Assembly (NCBI GenBank): GCA_030539035.1
Contig: JAUNSU010000007.1
Location: 1 to 60,667, forward strand
Direction: 5' to 3'
DNA from: Planctomycetia bacterium
GTDB lineage: Bacteria > Planctomycetota > Planctomycetia > Pirellulales > Thermoguttaceae
Length of the DNA: 60,667 nt
Below, piece by piece: positions 35,878 to 44,217 of this stretch. The translations under genes were made by a program, and so were the position numbers. Positions within the stretch are counted from its first letter, which is position 1; the number at the start of each line of letters is the position of its first letter. The notes beneath the pieces were generated by a model that was not told the DNA's origin, did not search any database, and saw only the letters and a list, made by a program, of their open reading frames with translations.

Positions 35878-35902
35878 AGCTGTTTACACAAGTTAAACAG
35901 CT
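35878..35902. promoter_or_regulatory. Hairpin in the leader of the Nramp-like gene
   Basis: Nine-base stem AGCTGTTTA (35878-35886) with TAAACAGCT (35894-35902), seven-base loop, about 40 bases before the minus-strand start codon. It could be an operator or an RNA element. The rest of 35838-36131 is AT-rich with nothing else I can name. Confidence 0.4.
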
Positions 35903-36131
35903 CTTCATTGTTCATATTTTCGGAATACTTCAAGTATTCAACAAATATTTTCCCTGATCCGAAAGGAGACGCCTTAAAAAAGACATGATCCCAATACTTC
36001 AGGAATTATCATTATAATGGAAAGAATATCGAATAGCAAGATGGGCCCTGAAATCTTCCTCAAAACGCCTCTTAAAATGGTTTGCCCGGTTAAAAATAAA
36101 AATATGGGGAATTTACGTTGAGATTATCGGC

Positions 36132-36159
36132 TTGCATTGCTTTTAAAAATGGTTATAAT
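36132..36159 (+). promoter_or_regulatory. Sigma-70 promoter of the fatty-acid cluster
   Basis: TTGCAT (36132-36137), 16-base spacer, TATAAT (36154-36159). The leader to the first dehydratase ATG would be about 120 bases. Confidence 0.65.
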
Positions 36160-36284
36160 AGGAAAAAATCATCATTTTTTTGAAAGTGAAATGCGGGAAA
36201 CCTCCGATAAGGGGATAAGAATACGCTGTTTTACGGGATTCTGTCAAATTACCAAATCCTTTGCAAAGAGAATAATAAAGAGTA

Positions 36285-36776
36285 ATGAAATTTTCGCTGA
36301 TCGATAAAATCATTTCGGTAGAACCGGGAAAATCCATTATCGCGACGAAATCGCTGACGATGGCCGAAGAATACCTCAAAGACCATTTTCCCAAGTTTCC
36401 CGTAATGCCGGGTGTTCTGATGATTGAAGCGATGACCCAGGCTTCCGCTTGGCTCCTTCGGATCAGCGATCAGTTTAAGTACAGCATCGTGATTTTGAAG
36501 GAAGCCCGGAACGTCAAGTTTGGAAAATTTCTTCAGCCGGGCCAGACCCTTCAGGTCTCCGCGGTTATTACGAAAGAATCCGAACATGAAGTTGTATTGA
36601 AAACGGAAGGAACAATCGACGGACAGACCCGAATCCGCGCGATTTTAACAATAAGCCGATACAATCTGGCCGAAAAAAATACGGATAAATGTGTCGTTGA
36701 TAATATCGTGGTCAATAAGTTGAAAAACGAGTTGGCCATCATTTGGGATGGAAATTTCCTCCCCAAAGAGGAATAG
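36285..36776 (+). CDS. FabZ-like 3-hydroxyacyl-ACP dehydratase (first copy)
   Basis: A 163-residue hot-dog fold protein. The active-site helix HFPKFPVMPGVLMIEAMTQAS (about residues 34-54) has the catalytic His and Glu of FabZ. It would dehydrate 3-hydroxyacyl-ACP to the trans-2-enoyl form. The C-terminal 25 residues (about 138-163) extend beyond a usual FabZ of 145-150. It is the first gene of a run with an ACP, a second dehydratase and a ketosynthase. The ACP start lies 190 bases downstream, so internal promoters are possible. The ATG has only a weak AAAGAG site. It need not be the housekeeping FabZ. Confidence 0.8.
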   Translation: MKFSLIDKIISVEPGKSIIATKSLTMAEEYLKDHFPKFPVMPGVLMIEAMTQASAWLLRISDQFKYSIVILKEARNVKFGKFLQPGQTLQVSAVITKESEHEVVLKTEGTIDGQTRIRAILTISRYNLAEKNTDKCVVDNIVVNKLKNELAIIWDGNFLPKEE

Positions 36777-36964
36777 GAAGTATTTGAAATAAACCAAGCG
36801 GTATCTTAGCCGAACACGGACAGGCCTTTTTTCCTCCGCTCCAATCGCGGAGAGATCAAAAAAAGGACATTTTCCTTTCCGATCGGTTTTTAAAAGATCC
36901 CGCCGAACGAATCTTGTTTGATTTGTTTGTCAATTTTAACCAAAAAAAGAAGGATTGTTTTTTG

Positions 36965-37351
36965 ATGGCGACGAAAGAAGAAATTTTTGAAGGTGTTCGT
37001 GAAGTACTCGTTGACGCTCTTGCCGTAGAGGAAGATGAAGTCAATCCCGAATCCACCTTGGTAGACGATCTGGGCGCGGAATCTATCGATCTGCTCGATA
37101 TCGTTTTCAATCTTGAAAAGAAATTCGAAATTAAAATCGACCGCGGTGAAATGATCCCCGAAGATCTTCTCACCAACGCGGAATATGTCCAGGAGGGCCG
37201 CTTGACCGAGAAAGGTCTTGCGGAACTGAAAGAACGTCTTCCCTTTGCGAATCTGGAAGCGTTTTCCAAGAATCCGATGGTCCAGAATATTTCGAAAATC
37301 CTCACCGTCAACGATATGTGCCATATCGTCGAATCGAAATTGAACGCCTGA
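36965..37351 (+). CDS. Acyl carrier protein, extended
   Basis: A 128-residue ACP-like protein. The 4'-phosphopantetheine attachment Ser40 lies in the DLGAESIDLLDIV motif. The N-terminal helix and the acidic character are typical. Ordinary ACPs have 75-85 residues; here an insertion between helices II and III (about residues 60-105) adds some 40 residues. This pattern suggests a specialised carrier rather than the housekeeping AcpP. The ATG at 36965 has AAGGA about ten bases upstream; an upstream in-frame extension is unlikely. The two dehydratases and the ketosynthase around it would act on its acyl chains. Confidence 0.85.
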   Translation: MATKEEIFEGVREVLVDALAVEEDEVNPESTLVDDLGAESIDLLDIVFNLEKKFEIKIDRGEMIPEDLLTNAEYVQEGRLTEKGLAELKERLPFANLEAFSKNPMVQNISKILTVNDMCHIVESKLNA

Positions 37352-37456
37352 TCCCGGATTTCAAATTTCGAAGGATTTCGATCTCGCGAGGAGTAAAAAC
37401 CCGTTTTTTGCTCCCCGACGTTATTTTTTTATCATTATAAACCGGAAGGAAGTGGG

Positions 37457-37969
37457 ATGCACTGGTATTGGATCGACCGATTCACCAAATTTGTAAGCGG
37501 TAAAAGCGCGCAAACGATCAAGATGGTTTCCCGTGCGGAAGATCATCTCGCGGATCATTTTCCCTTTTATCCCATTATGCCCGCTTCCCTGATGATCGAA
37601 GGACTCGCGCAAACAGGCGGTCTTTTGATTCACGAGTTCCGGAACTTCTCGGCAAAGGTCGTTCTTGCGAAAATTCAAAAGATCACTTTTTACGAAGAAG
37701 AAGTCGTTCCCGGAGATTGCCTCCTTTACGATGCCGTTGCAGATTATATCAACGACGAAGGATCCATGATCTCCGTTTCCGTCCAGAGGAATGGAAAACT
37801 GATCGCCGAAGGCGTTCTGGTTTTCGCCCACCTTGGAGATGAGTACGCAAGTCAGGATCTTTTCTCGGAAAACGAACTGATCGATCTTGTACGTGCGTAC
37901 GGTTTGTTCGAAGTCGGCGTTCATCCCGACGGATCGCGAATTATCGATCCCGTATTGAAGAACAAGTAA
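37457..37969 (+). CDS. FabZ-like 3-hydroxyacyl-ACP dehydratase (second copy)
   Basis: A 170-residue hot-dog protein paralogous to the one at 36285-36776. The catalytic segment reads DHFPFYPIMPASLMIEG (about residues 34-50). It keeps the His and Glu but has Pro-Ala-Ser where FabZ has Pro-Gly-Val, so the substrate pocket may differ. It may act as a dehydratase/isomerase (FabA-like role) or as the partner in a heterodimer with the first copy; both are inference. A strong AAGGAAG site precedes the ATG. The ketosynthase gene begins 64 bases downstream. Confidence 0.78.
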   Translation: MHWYWIDRFTKFVSGKSAQTIKMVSRAEDHLADHFPFYPIMPASLMIEGLAQTGGLLIHEFRNFSAKVVLAKIQKITFYEEEVVPGDCLLYDAVADYINDEGSMISVSVQRNGKLIAEGVLVFAHLGDEYASQDLFSENELIDLVRAYGLFEVGVHPDGSRIIDPVLKNK

Positions 37970-38033
37970 TGGGGAGGATCGCCTCTTCCACCCTTCATTA
38001 TCAAAAATATCTGATTTTAAGGAAGAACAGAGT

Positions 38034-39320
38034 ATGAATCGACGTGTTGTGGTTACCGGAGTCGGACTGGTTACTCCGCTTGGATATGAAGTCGAAACCG
38101 TTTGGAAACGCCTGCTCAACGGGGAATCCGGAGTGGACCGGATCACGCTGTTCGACGCGTCCAACTTTCAGACCCAAATCGCTGCGGAAGTAAAAGACTG
38201 GAACATCGGCATGATCGGAGAAGATCCGGCTGATTGGGCCCATACGGATCGGCATACCTGTTTTGCCGTCGGCGCCGCCCAATACGCGATGAAAGATTCC
38301 GGTCTTCTGGATCAGGATTTCGATCATACACGGCTCGGCGTTTACACCGGAGCAGGTGAAGGGCGCCAAGATTTCGGTCTGTTCGCGAAAATGATGATCG
38401 CCGGACTTCGGGAAGACGGATCCCTTGATTACGGACGATTCGTTCAGCGCGGAATGGAAATACTGGATCCGGTTCGGGAACTGGAGCAGGAGCCGAACAT
38501 GCCCGCCGCCTATATCGCGGCCCGATTCCAGGCTCTTGGCCCCAATGTCAACTGTCTTACAGCCTGTGCGGCAAGCGCTCAAGCGGTCGGCGAAGCGGTC
38601 GAGATCATTCGGCGCAGCGAAGCGGATCTCATGATCGCCGGCGGTGCCCATTCCATGATCCATCCGTTCGGCGTTACCGGATTCAATCTTTTAACCGCGT
38701 TGAGCACGCACAATGATTTCCCGGAAAAAGCCTCCTGTCCGTTCGATAAAAACCGAAGCGGATTCATTCTCGGAGAAGGGGCCGCAATGCTCGTTCTTGA
38801 AGATCTGGATCACGCCAAAGCACGCGGCGCGAAAATTTACGGAGAGATCACCGGATATGGATCGACTTCCGACGCCTATCGAATCACCGATATTCATCCG
38901 GAAGGGCGCGGCGCGATCAGCTGCATGCAAATGGCCATCGAAAGTGCCGGTCTTAAACCGGAAGATATCGATTACATCAACGCCCACGGAACAAGCACAA
39001 GCGTCAACGATCGGGTCGAATCGCTCGCCATTCGAAAGACATTCGGCGAGTACGCCGACAAGGTTCCGGTCTCCAGCACGAAAAGCATGACTGGACATCT
39101 CATCGCCGCCGCCGGAGCAAGCGAACTGATCTACTGTCTGTTCGCCATTCGCGATCAGATCCTTCCCCCGACCATTAACTATGAAACCCCTGATCCTGTT
39201 TGCGATTTGGATTATATCCCGAATCAGGCCCGAAAAGCAAAATGCGATACCGTACTGACCAACAGCTTCGGATTCGGCGGACAAGATATTTCCCTGGTTG
39301 TTCAGCGTTATCGACCCTGA
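38034..39320 (+). CDS. Beta-ketoacyl-ACP synthase (FabF type)
   Basis: A 428-residue thiolase-fold condensing enzyme. The catalytic Cys178 is in NCLTACAASAQ, and the two catalytic histidines are in NAHGTSTSVND (about 318) and KSMTGHLIAAAG (about 354), the Cys-His-His triad of FabB/FabF. It would extend the acyl chain on the nearby ACP with malonyl-ACP. The final GFGGQDISLVV block is typical. No ketoreductase, malonyltransferase or enoyl reductase is in the cluster, so those must be shared with the general pathway. AAGGAAG precedes the ATG. The HELYH-protein gene begins five bases after the stop and is likely co-transcribed. Confidence 0.9.
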   Translation: MNRRVVVTGVGLVTPLGYEVETVWKRLLNGESGVDRITLFDASNFQTQIAAEVKDWNIGMIGEDPADWAHTDRHTCFAVGAAQYAMKDSGLLDQDFDHTRLGVYTGAGEGRQDFGLFAKMMIAGLREDGSLDYGRFVQRGMEILDPVRELEQEPNMPAAYIAARFQALGPNVNCLTACAASAQAVGEAVEIIRRSEADLMIAGGAHSMIHPFGVTGFNLLTALSTHNDFPEKASCPFDKNRSGFILGEGAAMLVLEDLDHAKARGAKIYGEITGYGSTSDAYRITDIHPEGRGAISCMQMAIESAGLKPEDIDYINAHGTSTSVNDRVESLAIRKTFGEYADKVPVSSTKSMTGHLIAAAGASELIYCLFAIRDQILPPTINYETPDPVCDLDYIPNQARKAKCDTVLTNSFGFGGQDISLVVQRYRP

Positions 39321-39325
39321 TCATT

Positions 39326-39919
39326 ATGATGTCCGATCCCAGTATTCGCTTCGATTATTCAGAGGCCATTCGCCGGCTTTGCGAAGACGTTGTCTTGCGC
39401 TTGCCGGCGTTTTCTCATATCAAAATGGATCAGATCGGCATTTCGATCCGCACGACCCGAAATCGAAAACAGTTCGGAACTTTTGCGTCCGTTGTTCCTT
39501 TGCGATTCGAAAACGGCACCGATTTTATCATGAAAAGAGGGGTTCGCTGGGTTTGTCAAAAATTCGTCAACAAACAGGGAACGGATCTTCTCTATATTCT
39601 TTCGATCTATCTTCAGCGCTTTCAGGATCTTCCGCTTCTGGATAAAATGTCGACGATCCTTCATGAACTGTATCACATCAGTGAAAAATTTGATGGAGAT
39701 ATTCGCCGTTTTAACGGACGGTGCTATGCGCACGGATCGTCCCGAAAAGAGTATGATCGGCAGATGGCCGTCTATGTTCAGGATTGGCTTCGACGGGACC
39801 CGCCGCCGGAATTATGGGAATTTCTCAAATTGGATTTCAATGAACTTCGAACCGCGTATAAAAAAATCGTCTATTCCGTTTACAGTGTCCCCAGATTGAT
39901 CAAGGACCCTAATCAATAA
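39326..39919 (+). CDS. Putative HELYH-motif metalloprotein
   Basis: A 197-residue protein of unknown function. The HELYHISEKFDGD segment (about residues 112-124) has the HExxH zinc-binding pattern of metallopeptidases. It resembles the putative metallopeptidase family annotated in phages and bacteria. No signal peptide or membrane span is seen, so it is cytoplasmic. The ATG at 39326 is directly followed by another ATG; upstream in-frame sequence overlaps fabF and is rejected. It begins five bases after the ketosynthase stop, so it is probably in the same operon, which is odd for a peptidase. A protease role or a structural zinc site are both possible. Confidence 0.6.
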   Translation: MMSDPSIRFDYSEAIRRLCEDVVLRLPAFSHIKMDQIGISIRTTRNRKQFGTFASVVPLRFENGTDFIMKRGVRWVCQKFVNKQGTDLLYILSIYLQRFQDLPLLDKMSTILHELYHISEKFDGDIRRFNGRCYAHGSSRKEYDRQMAVYVQDWLRRDPPPELWEFLKLDFNELRTAYKKIVYSVYSVPRLIKDPNQ

Positions 39920-40048
39920 TTTGAACAATCTGTATAATTTAGGTAATGTATGAATTACAATAATAATTGAAAAGTTTCCGATTTCAAAAAAAATTATGTC
40001 AATCTGGTAAAATTCCTTGTAAATGGTGTTTTTACCTATTGGAAAATC

Positions 40049-40057
40049 TGATATAAT
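40049..40057 (+). promoter_or_regulatory. Extended -10 promoter element
   Basis: TGATATAAT at 40049-40057 is an extended -10 with no good -35. It lies about 170 bases before the secreted-protein ATG. The 308-base spacer 39920-40227 shows nothing else definite. Confidence 0.5.
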
Positions 40058-40227
40058 CACTCTTTTACGGGGAATGGGAAGATTCCCGCTTTGAGTATAC
40101 AGATCTCCCAGCCTTCCCTGTTAATGATCTCCATTGAAAGATCTCTCTCGCGCGAAATCGAATGGTTCATTTGGTTTTATGAACAGAGGGAAATCGAATC
40201 ACACCGAACCATGTTAAGGAAAAAAGA

Positions 40228-42351
40228 ATGTTAAAACAATTAACGATTTTGACGGCGTTTGCCGCCTGTTTTGTATTTGGAACGAACGTAAACGCGCAAG
40301 CGCCCGCCGCTCCTGCGGCCGCTCCGGCTGAACTCAGCCTGGACAAGTTAATGCCAGCTCCGGAAAAACTGGACATGAAATTGTTCGAACTTCCGAAAGA
40401 CGCCTCCGCGGCGGATCTCCTCAAATTCGTCGAAGGCCTTGAAGCCAAAATTCCCCAGCCGAAAAGTGAAGCGGAAATGAAGCAGCTCGTCGAAGCGATG
40501 AGCAAGACCTTCAACGCGGTTGCCGAAAAGATCCTGGCGATGGAAAAGGCAACCCCCGAAGAAAAAGCGGAAGCCCAGCAGTTGAAGATCGTTGCCTTGT
40601 CCGCGAAAACAAGCCTCGATCCGAGCGATAAGGCCGCCGCGGAAGAACTGAAAGCCTTTACCGATACCATGATCAAAAACGCCAAAACCGTTGACGAAAA
40701 GGTCAAGGCTTGGCAAATGAAGCTCCAGGCGATTGTCGGCGCCGGACAGAGTCCCGATGTCTTCGAAAAGCTGAACGCTCTTGCGGATGAAGCCCTCAAG
40801 GAAAAAGAAGACGAACTTCAGATCCTCGGACTGGAAGTCAAAGCTCAATCCTGTTTAAGCAAGGGAAAGCAGGATCCCGCCGCAACCGGTGAAATGGTCA
40901 AATTCATGGAAGGAATTCTTGCGGACGCGGCCCGATCAGAAAAAGTTCGGATGAAAGCCTCCGAACTCAAGTTCCTCGGACTCCTCCTTGATTCCGACAA
41001 AGATCCCGCCAAACAGGAAGCTCTTGACAAGTTCTTCAAGGAACTGATCGCGAAAGACGCTCCTCTTGAAAGCAAAAAGGCTCTTTATCAGCTCCGTCTC
41101 CAATCTCTGATGGATCCCAAAAAGGCCTCTCCCGAAAATGATAAAAAAGCCGCGGAAGTTGTTGAACTTCTCTTGAAAGAAAAAGCTCCCGAACTCCGTT
41201 CCCTTGGAATCGCGGTAAAATCGAGTCTTTTACTGAAAGCCGCCAAGGAAAATCCGGAAAAGGTCAATGATCTTTTCACTTTTGCGGATTCCATTCTTGC
41301 GAATAATCCGACTCCGGAACAAAAAGAACAGGTTCTCGGAATCAAGGTTCAGGCTTATATTGCGAAAAGCCAGGCGGATCCGAAAGCGACTGATGAACTT
41401 CTTGCGTTCATCGACAAGTCTCTTGCCGAGAATCCCCAGGGCAAAATTTTGACCTCGCTTGCGAATATCAAGATCCAGGTCCTGATCAATAAGGTAATGG
41501 AAGATTCCAAACGGCTTTCCGAGCTTGAAAAGACCTTTGCCGAATTTTCGAAGAATCCTGATCTGAAGCAGCTCGTTGATTCCGTTCTTCCCATTATTTA
41601 CATGGTTCGGATCAAAAGCGTTGCGGATCAAAAAGGATCGATTGAAGATCTCAACAAGATTCTTGCCGACATCAAAAAATTGATGGACAAAGAAGAAGGG
41701 GCGGCGGATCTTGTGATCCAGTCCCAGGATGCGATCAAAAAGATTGGCGAGAACAATAATGCGCCTGATCTTTGGACGAAGACCGTAAAGGACTTTGCCG
41801 ACTTCTGCGCGGCTTCCGCGAATGAAAAGGTCAAAAAGCAGGGATCCGCTTTCAGCGGAATTATTGAAGTAAGCGAGCTGATCGGAAAACCGATCGCCTT
41901 TGAAGGCGTTCAGGTTGGGGCGAAGGAAAACGGACAGTTCAATTCCTCCTCGCTGTCCGGCAAAGTCTATATGATCGATCTCTGGTCCACCTCGAATGCC
42001 GCCTATTTTGAAACGATCGAAGATCTTAAAAACCTTTATGAGGGATATAAGGAAAAGGGATTCGATATCGTCGGGATCAATCTGGATGAAAATACTCAAA
42101 TGCTCCAGCGCGCGATTCAGGTCTTTGGAATGCCTTGGCCCGTCGTTTCCTCGAAGTTGACCAAAGACGGCGGAAAAGCGCTTCCCGAAGTCTTCACCGC
42201 CGCGGGATCCGGAACGAAAATCCTCGTTGACAAAGAAGGCAAAGCTCTGCTCGTCTCCGGCGATATGAACGAGATCAAGGCCAAAATCGCTTCTCTTCTC
42301 GGTGAGCCCGCCAAAAAAGCCGAAGAGAAAAAAGAAGACCCCAAAAAGTAA
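40228..42351 (+). CDS. Secreted helical-repeat protein with cysteine-less TlpA-like domain
   Basis: A 707-residue exported protein with a signal peptide (about residues 1-23) and an Ala-Pro stretch. From about 45 to 540 it is almost entirely helical. It contains diverged repeats of roughly 75-85 residues, each with a pattern like LRLQSL or LGIKVQAYIAKS followed by a loop rich in Asp and Pro. The C-terminal domain (about 545-690) has the thioredoxin/TlpA fold order: GKVYMIDLWSTS, DIVGINLDE, and a WPVVSS segment. The W-C-x-x-C site is replaced by W-S-T-S-N-A, so it cannot do disulfide chemistry. The tail is Lys/Glu-rich. AAGGA lies before the ATG and a strong terminator follows. Function unknown; perhaps a periplasmic scaffold. 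Confidence 0.72.
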   Translation: MLKQLTILTAFAACFVFGTNVNAQAPAAPAAAPAELSLDKLMPAPEKLDMKLFELPKDASAADLLKFVEGLEAKIPQPKSEAEMKQLVEAMSKTFNAVAEKILAMEKATPEEKAEAQQLKIVALSAKTSLDPSDKAAAEELKAFTDTMIKNAKTVDEKVKAWQMKLQAIVGAGQSPDVFEKLNALADEALKEKEDELQILGLEVKAQSCLSKGKQDPAATGEMVKFMEGILADAARSEKVRMKASELKFLGLLLDSDKDPAKQEALDKFFKELIAKDAPLESKKALYQLRLQSLMDPKKASPENDKKAAEVVELLLKEKAPELRSLGIAVKSSLLLKAAKENPEKVNDLFTFADSILANNPTPEQKEQVLGIKVQAYIAKSQADPKATDELLAFIDKSLAENPQGKILTSLANIKIQVLINKVMEDSKRLSELEKTFAEFSKNPDLKQLVDSVLPIIYMVRIKSVADQKGSIEDLNKILADIKKLMDKEEGAADLVIQSQDAIKKIGENNNAPDLWTKTVKDFADFCAASANEKVKKQGSAFSGIIEVSELIGKPIAFEGVQVGAKENGQFNSSSLSGKVYMIDLWSTSNAAYFETIEDLKNLYEGYKEKGFDIVGINLDENTQMLQRAIQVFGMPWPVVSSKLTKDGGKALPEVFTAAGSGTKILVDKEGKALLVSGDMNEIKAKIASLLGEPAKKAEEKKEDPKK

Positions 42352-42381
42352 TTCGTTAATTTATCAAGAATGAATTGACGC

Positions 42382-42411
42382 AGGACCGGTGTTGAACCGG
42401 TCCTTTTTTTT
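42382..42411 (+). terminator. Intrinsic terminator of the helical-repeat gene
   Basis: Nine-base perfect stem AGGACCGGT (42382-42390) with ACCGGTCCT (42396-42404), loop GTTGA, followed by seven to eight T. The minus strand lacks a T-run, so it serves the plus-strand gene only. Confidence 0.9.
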
Positions 42412-42418
42412 GATCCTT

Positions 42419-43444
42419 TTATTTCGATGCGGCAAGAAAGATCGCCGCGAAGCTGCAAAAATTCAGCATGAAATGAATCGCAATGATCGACGCGATCCGA
42501 TGCGAGAACCAGTAATGAATCCCCAACGCAACCGCAAGGACAAAAATCGGAATCGGATCTGTGATCTGATCCGGAAAAGTATTTCTCAATACAAACTGAA
42601 GTAAAAACAGCGGCGTCAATAAACAAAAGAAAACCAAAACGCCCTTTAAAAAATCGGAACCAAAATGCTTTAAGGAAAATCCGAAATCAAAAAAACGTGC
42701 TCCATAAAGCAATTTTAACCAGCAAATCGCGAAAATCATCGTAAATAAATGCGCGAACGGCATGATCAAAATCCCGGCCAAAAGCGCGTTCGGATCCGAT
42801 GCTGTCTCTGAACTCCGGATGTGAATGAACGCAAAAAACAACGCCGGAATCAAAATCGTTCCGATAATCCGGCCTTTAATATAAAACGATCGGCCCCAAT
42901 TCGCAGCCGAATGAAAATACTTCTCCAGCGCCCCTTGAAGAACGACCCGAAAGACAAATTCTTCCGTGATCGGCGCGGCGATCACACCGGTAAAAAAACA
43001 TAAAAAAAAGATCAAACCATAATTGCCCTGCGATTTGATCTGAACAAGGATCTGCGTAAGGGGATGAGCTTTCGATAATTCGCGATCCTCTTTCAGATCC
43101 GCTTCCTTGCCCGTCTCCGAAGAATCCGCACTCCATTCCAATACAGGCCGATATTCTTCCGGAATCGCATGATAGCCCTGATAAAAAAACGCGGGTACCG
43201 ATATAAAAAAGATCCCGATCAGAATCGCATCCCCCAAAGACCATGGAACCGGCCGGCGTCGATGAAAAGGGATCATCCAGCGAACTGCCCGACTCTTATA
43301 TTCCGCGATTTTATATAAATATCGGGCGAGAAAGAGAAGGATCACCGCAAGAAGGATCAGCAAAAAAATACGTTTTTGCGCGCCTCCCCCCAACGGATCG
43401 GGAGCGGCGGCCAAAAGCAAATTTCCATAAAAGGAATCAATCAT
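42419..43444 (-). CDS. CPBP-family intramembrane metalloprotease
   Basis: A 341-residue membrane protein with about eight spans. The CPBP (CAAX protease/Abi) motifs are present: TEEFVFRVVLQG (about residues 160-171, the EE-x3-R motif), FAFIHI (about 207), and a final IAIHFMLNF (about 322), giving the glutamates and histidines of the zinc site. A charged loop (about 105-130) lies outside the core. Family members cleave prenylated proteins, anti-sigma factors or bacteriocin-related peptides; the substrate here is unknown. It overlaps the stop of pgsA by eight bases (ATGATTGA), so the two are translationally coupled. It is the last gene of the lysC-cimA-tRNA-pgsA run. Confidence 0.82.
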   Translation of the reverse strand: MIDSFYGNLLLAAAPDPLGGGAQKRIFLLILLAVILLFLARYLYKIAEYKSRAVRWMIPFHRRRPVPWSLGDAILIGIFFISVPAFFYQGYHAIPEEYRPVLEWSADSSETGKEADLKEDRELSKAHPLTQILVQIKSQGNYGLIFFLCFFTGVIAAPITEEFVFRVVLQGALEKYFHSAANWGRSFYIKGRIIGTILIPALFFAFIHIRSSETASDPNALLAGILIMPFAHLFTMIFAICWLKLLYGARFFDFGFSLKHFGSDFLKGVLVFFCLLTPLFLLQFVLRNTFPDQITDPIPIFVLAVALGIHYWFSHRIASIIAIHFMLNFCSFAAIFLAASK

Positions 43445-44072
43445 TGGACTTCCCTAAAAGAAGGGAAGCGGCTCGAACATAGACGACTCCGGACCAGACC
43501 GTCAAGAGAATCGTGATCCAAAGCGATCCGGCCAAAATAATTTTGACCGGAAGAAGAAGAGCGGCAAAATTGCTGCTTTTCAGGAGGATCAGATAGACAA
43601 AACAGGCGGGAATAGCAACGCATTGAAGGGCCATCTTCCATTTTCCGATCCATTTTGCGGAAAAATCACCACCGGATCCTTCGACGAGCGATCGAAGCAT
43701 CGTGATCAAAAGTTCGCGAAGAACGATCAGAACAACCATCCAGTAAGCAAGTCCCCAATTAAAGGATCCGGAAAACGGAAAGGTAATCTTCAGGAGCTCG
43801 GGAAACGCGAGCAGATAAATAAAGGTTCCGCAGACGATCACCTTATCGGCAAAGGTATCGAGATTGCGTCCGAGCTGGGAAACCTGATTGAATTTTCGGG
43901 CGCACCATCCGTCGAACCAATCGGTCGCCGTTGCGATCAAAAAGAGGATCAGCGAGGTTTTCAAATACCCCAAGGGAATCACGATGAACATTATAAAAGC
44001 AATAATAATCCGGGAAAAAGAGAGAATATTGGGCATATTGGCGATTCGGATATTATTTTTCATCATCTTCAT
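43437..44072 (-). CDS. pgsA: CDP-diacylglycerol--glycerol-3-phosphate 3-phosphatidyltransferase
   Basis: A 211-residue integral membrane enzyme of the CDP-alcohol phosphotransferase family. The full motif D-G-x2-A-R-x8-G-x3-D-x3-D is visible (DGWCARKFNQVSQLGRNLD, then TFAD), about residues 53-75. It makes phosphatidylglycerophosphate, the first committed step to phosphatidylglycerol and cardiolipin. PgsA is preferred over other family members because of the NMPNILSFSRI start and the length. The ATG at 44072 has AGGGG upstream. A longer reading would run into the tRNA-Leu gene and encode tRNA sequence, so it is rejected. It lies 48 bases after tRNA-Leu and overlaps the CPBP protease gene. Confidence 0.88.
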   Translation of the reverse strand: MKMMKNNIRIANMPNILSFSRIIIAFIMFIVIPLGYLKTSLILFLIATATDWFDGWCARKFNQVSQLGRNLDTFADKVIVCGTFIYLLAFPELLKITFPFSGSFNWGLAYWMVVLIVLRELLITMLRSLVEGSGGDFSAKWIGKWKMALQCVAIPACFVYLILLKSSNFAALLLPVKIILAGSLWITILLTVWSGVVYVRAASLLLGKSND

Positions 44073-44120
44073 AAGGATTTTCCCCTGATCACAAAATTTT
44101 AATAAAGTCCATTTCTGAAA

Positions 44121-44203
44121 TGCGGACGAGAGGACTTGAACCTCCACGCTTTAAAAGCACCAGATCCTAAGTCTGGCGTGTCTGCCAATTCCACCACGCC
44201 CGC
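44121..44203 (-). tRNA. tRNA-Leu (anticodon UAG)
   Basis: An 83-base class II tRNA. Acceptor strands are GCGGGCG and CGTCCGC with one G-U pair and discriminator A. The anticodon stem-loop is CCAGA-CTTAGGA-TCTGG, giving UAG. The long variable arm (TGCTTTTAAAGCG type) is typical of leucine tRNAs. CCA is not encoded. It starts only 14 bases after the cimA stop and ends 48 bases before pgsA, all on the minus strand. It is therefore probably processed out of an operon transcript, since no separate promoter fits. Confidence 0.95.
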
Positions 44204-44217
44204 TTCAAACGGATCCC

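Noticed and set aside
44073..44147. Upstream extension of pgsA to 44147
   Set aside because: The extra codons read through the 3' part of the tRNA-Leu gene. An ATG with a ribosome site at 44072 explains the gene.
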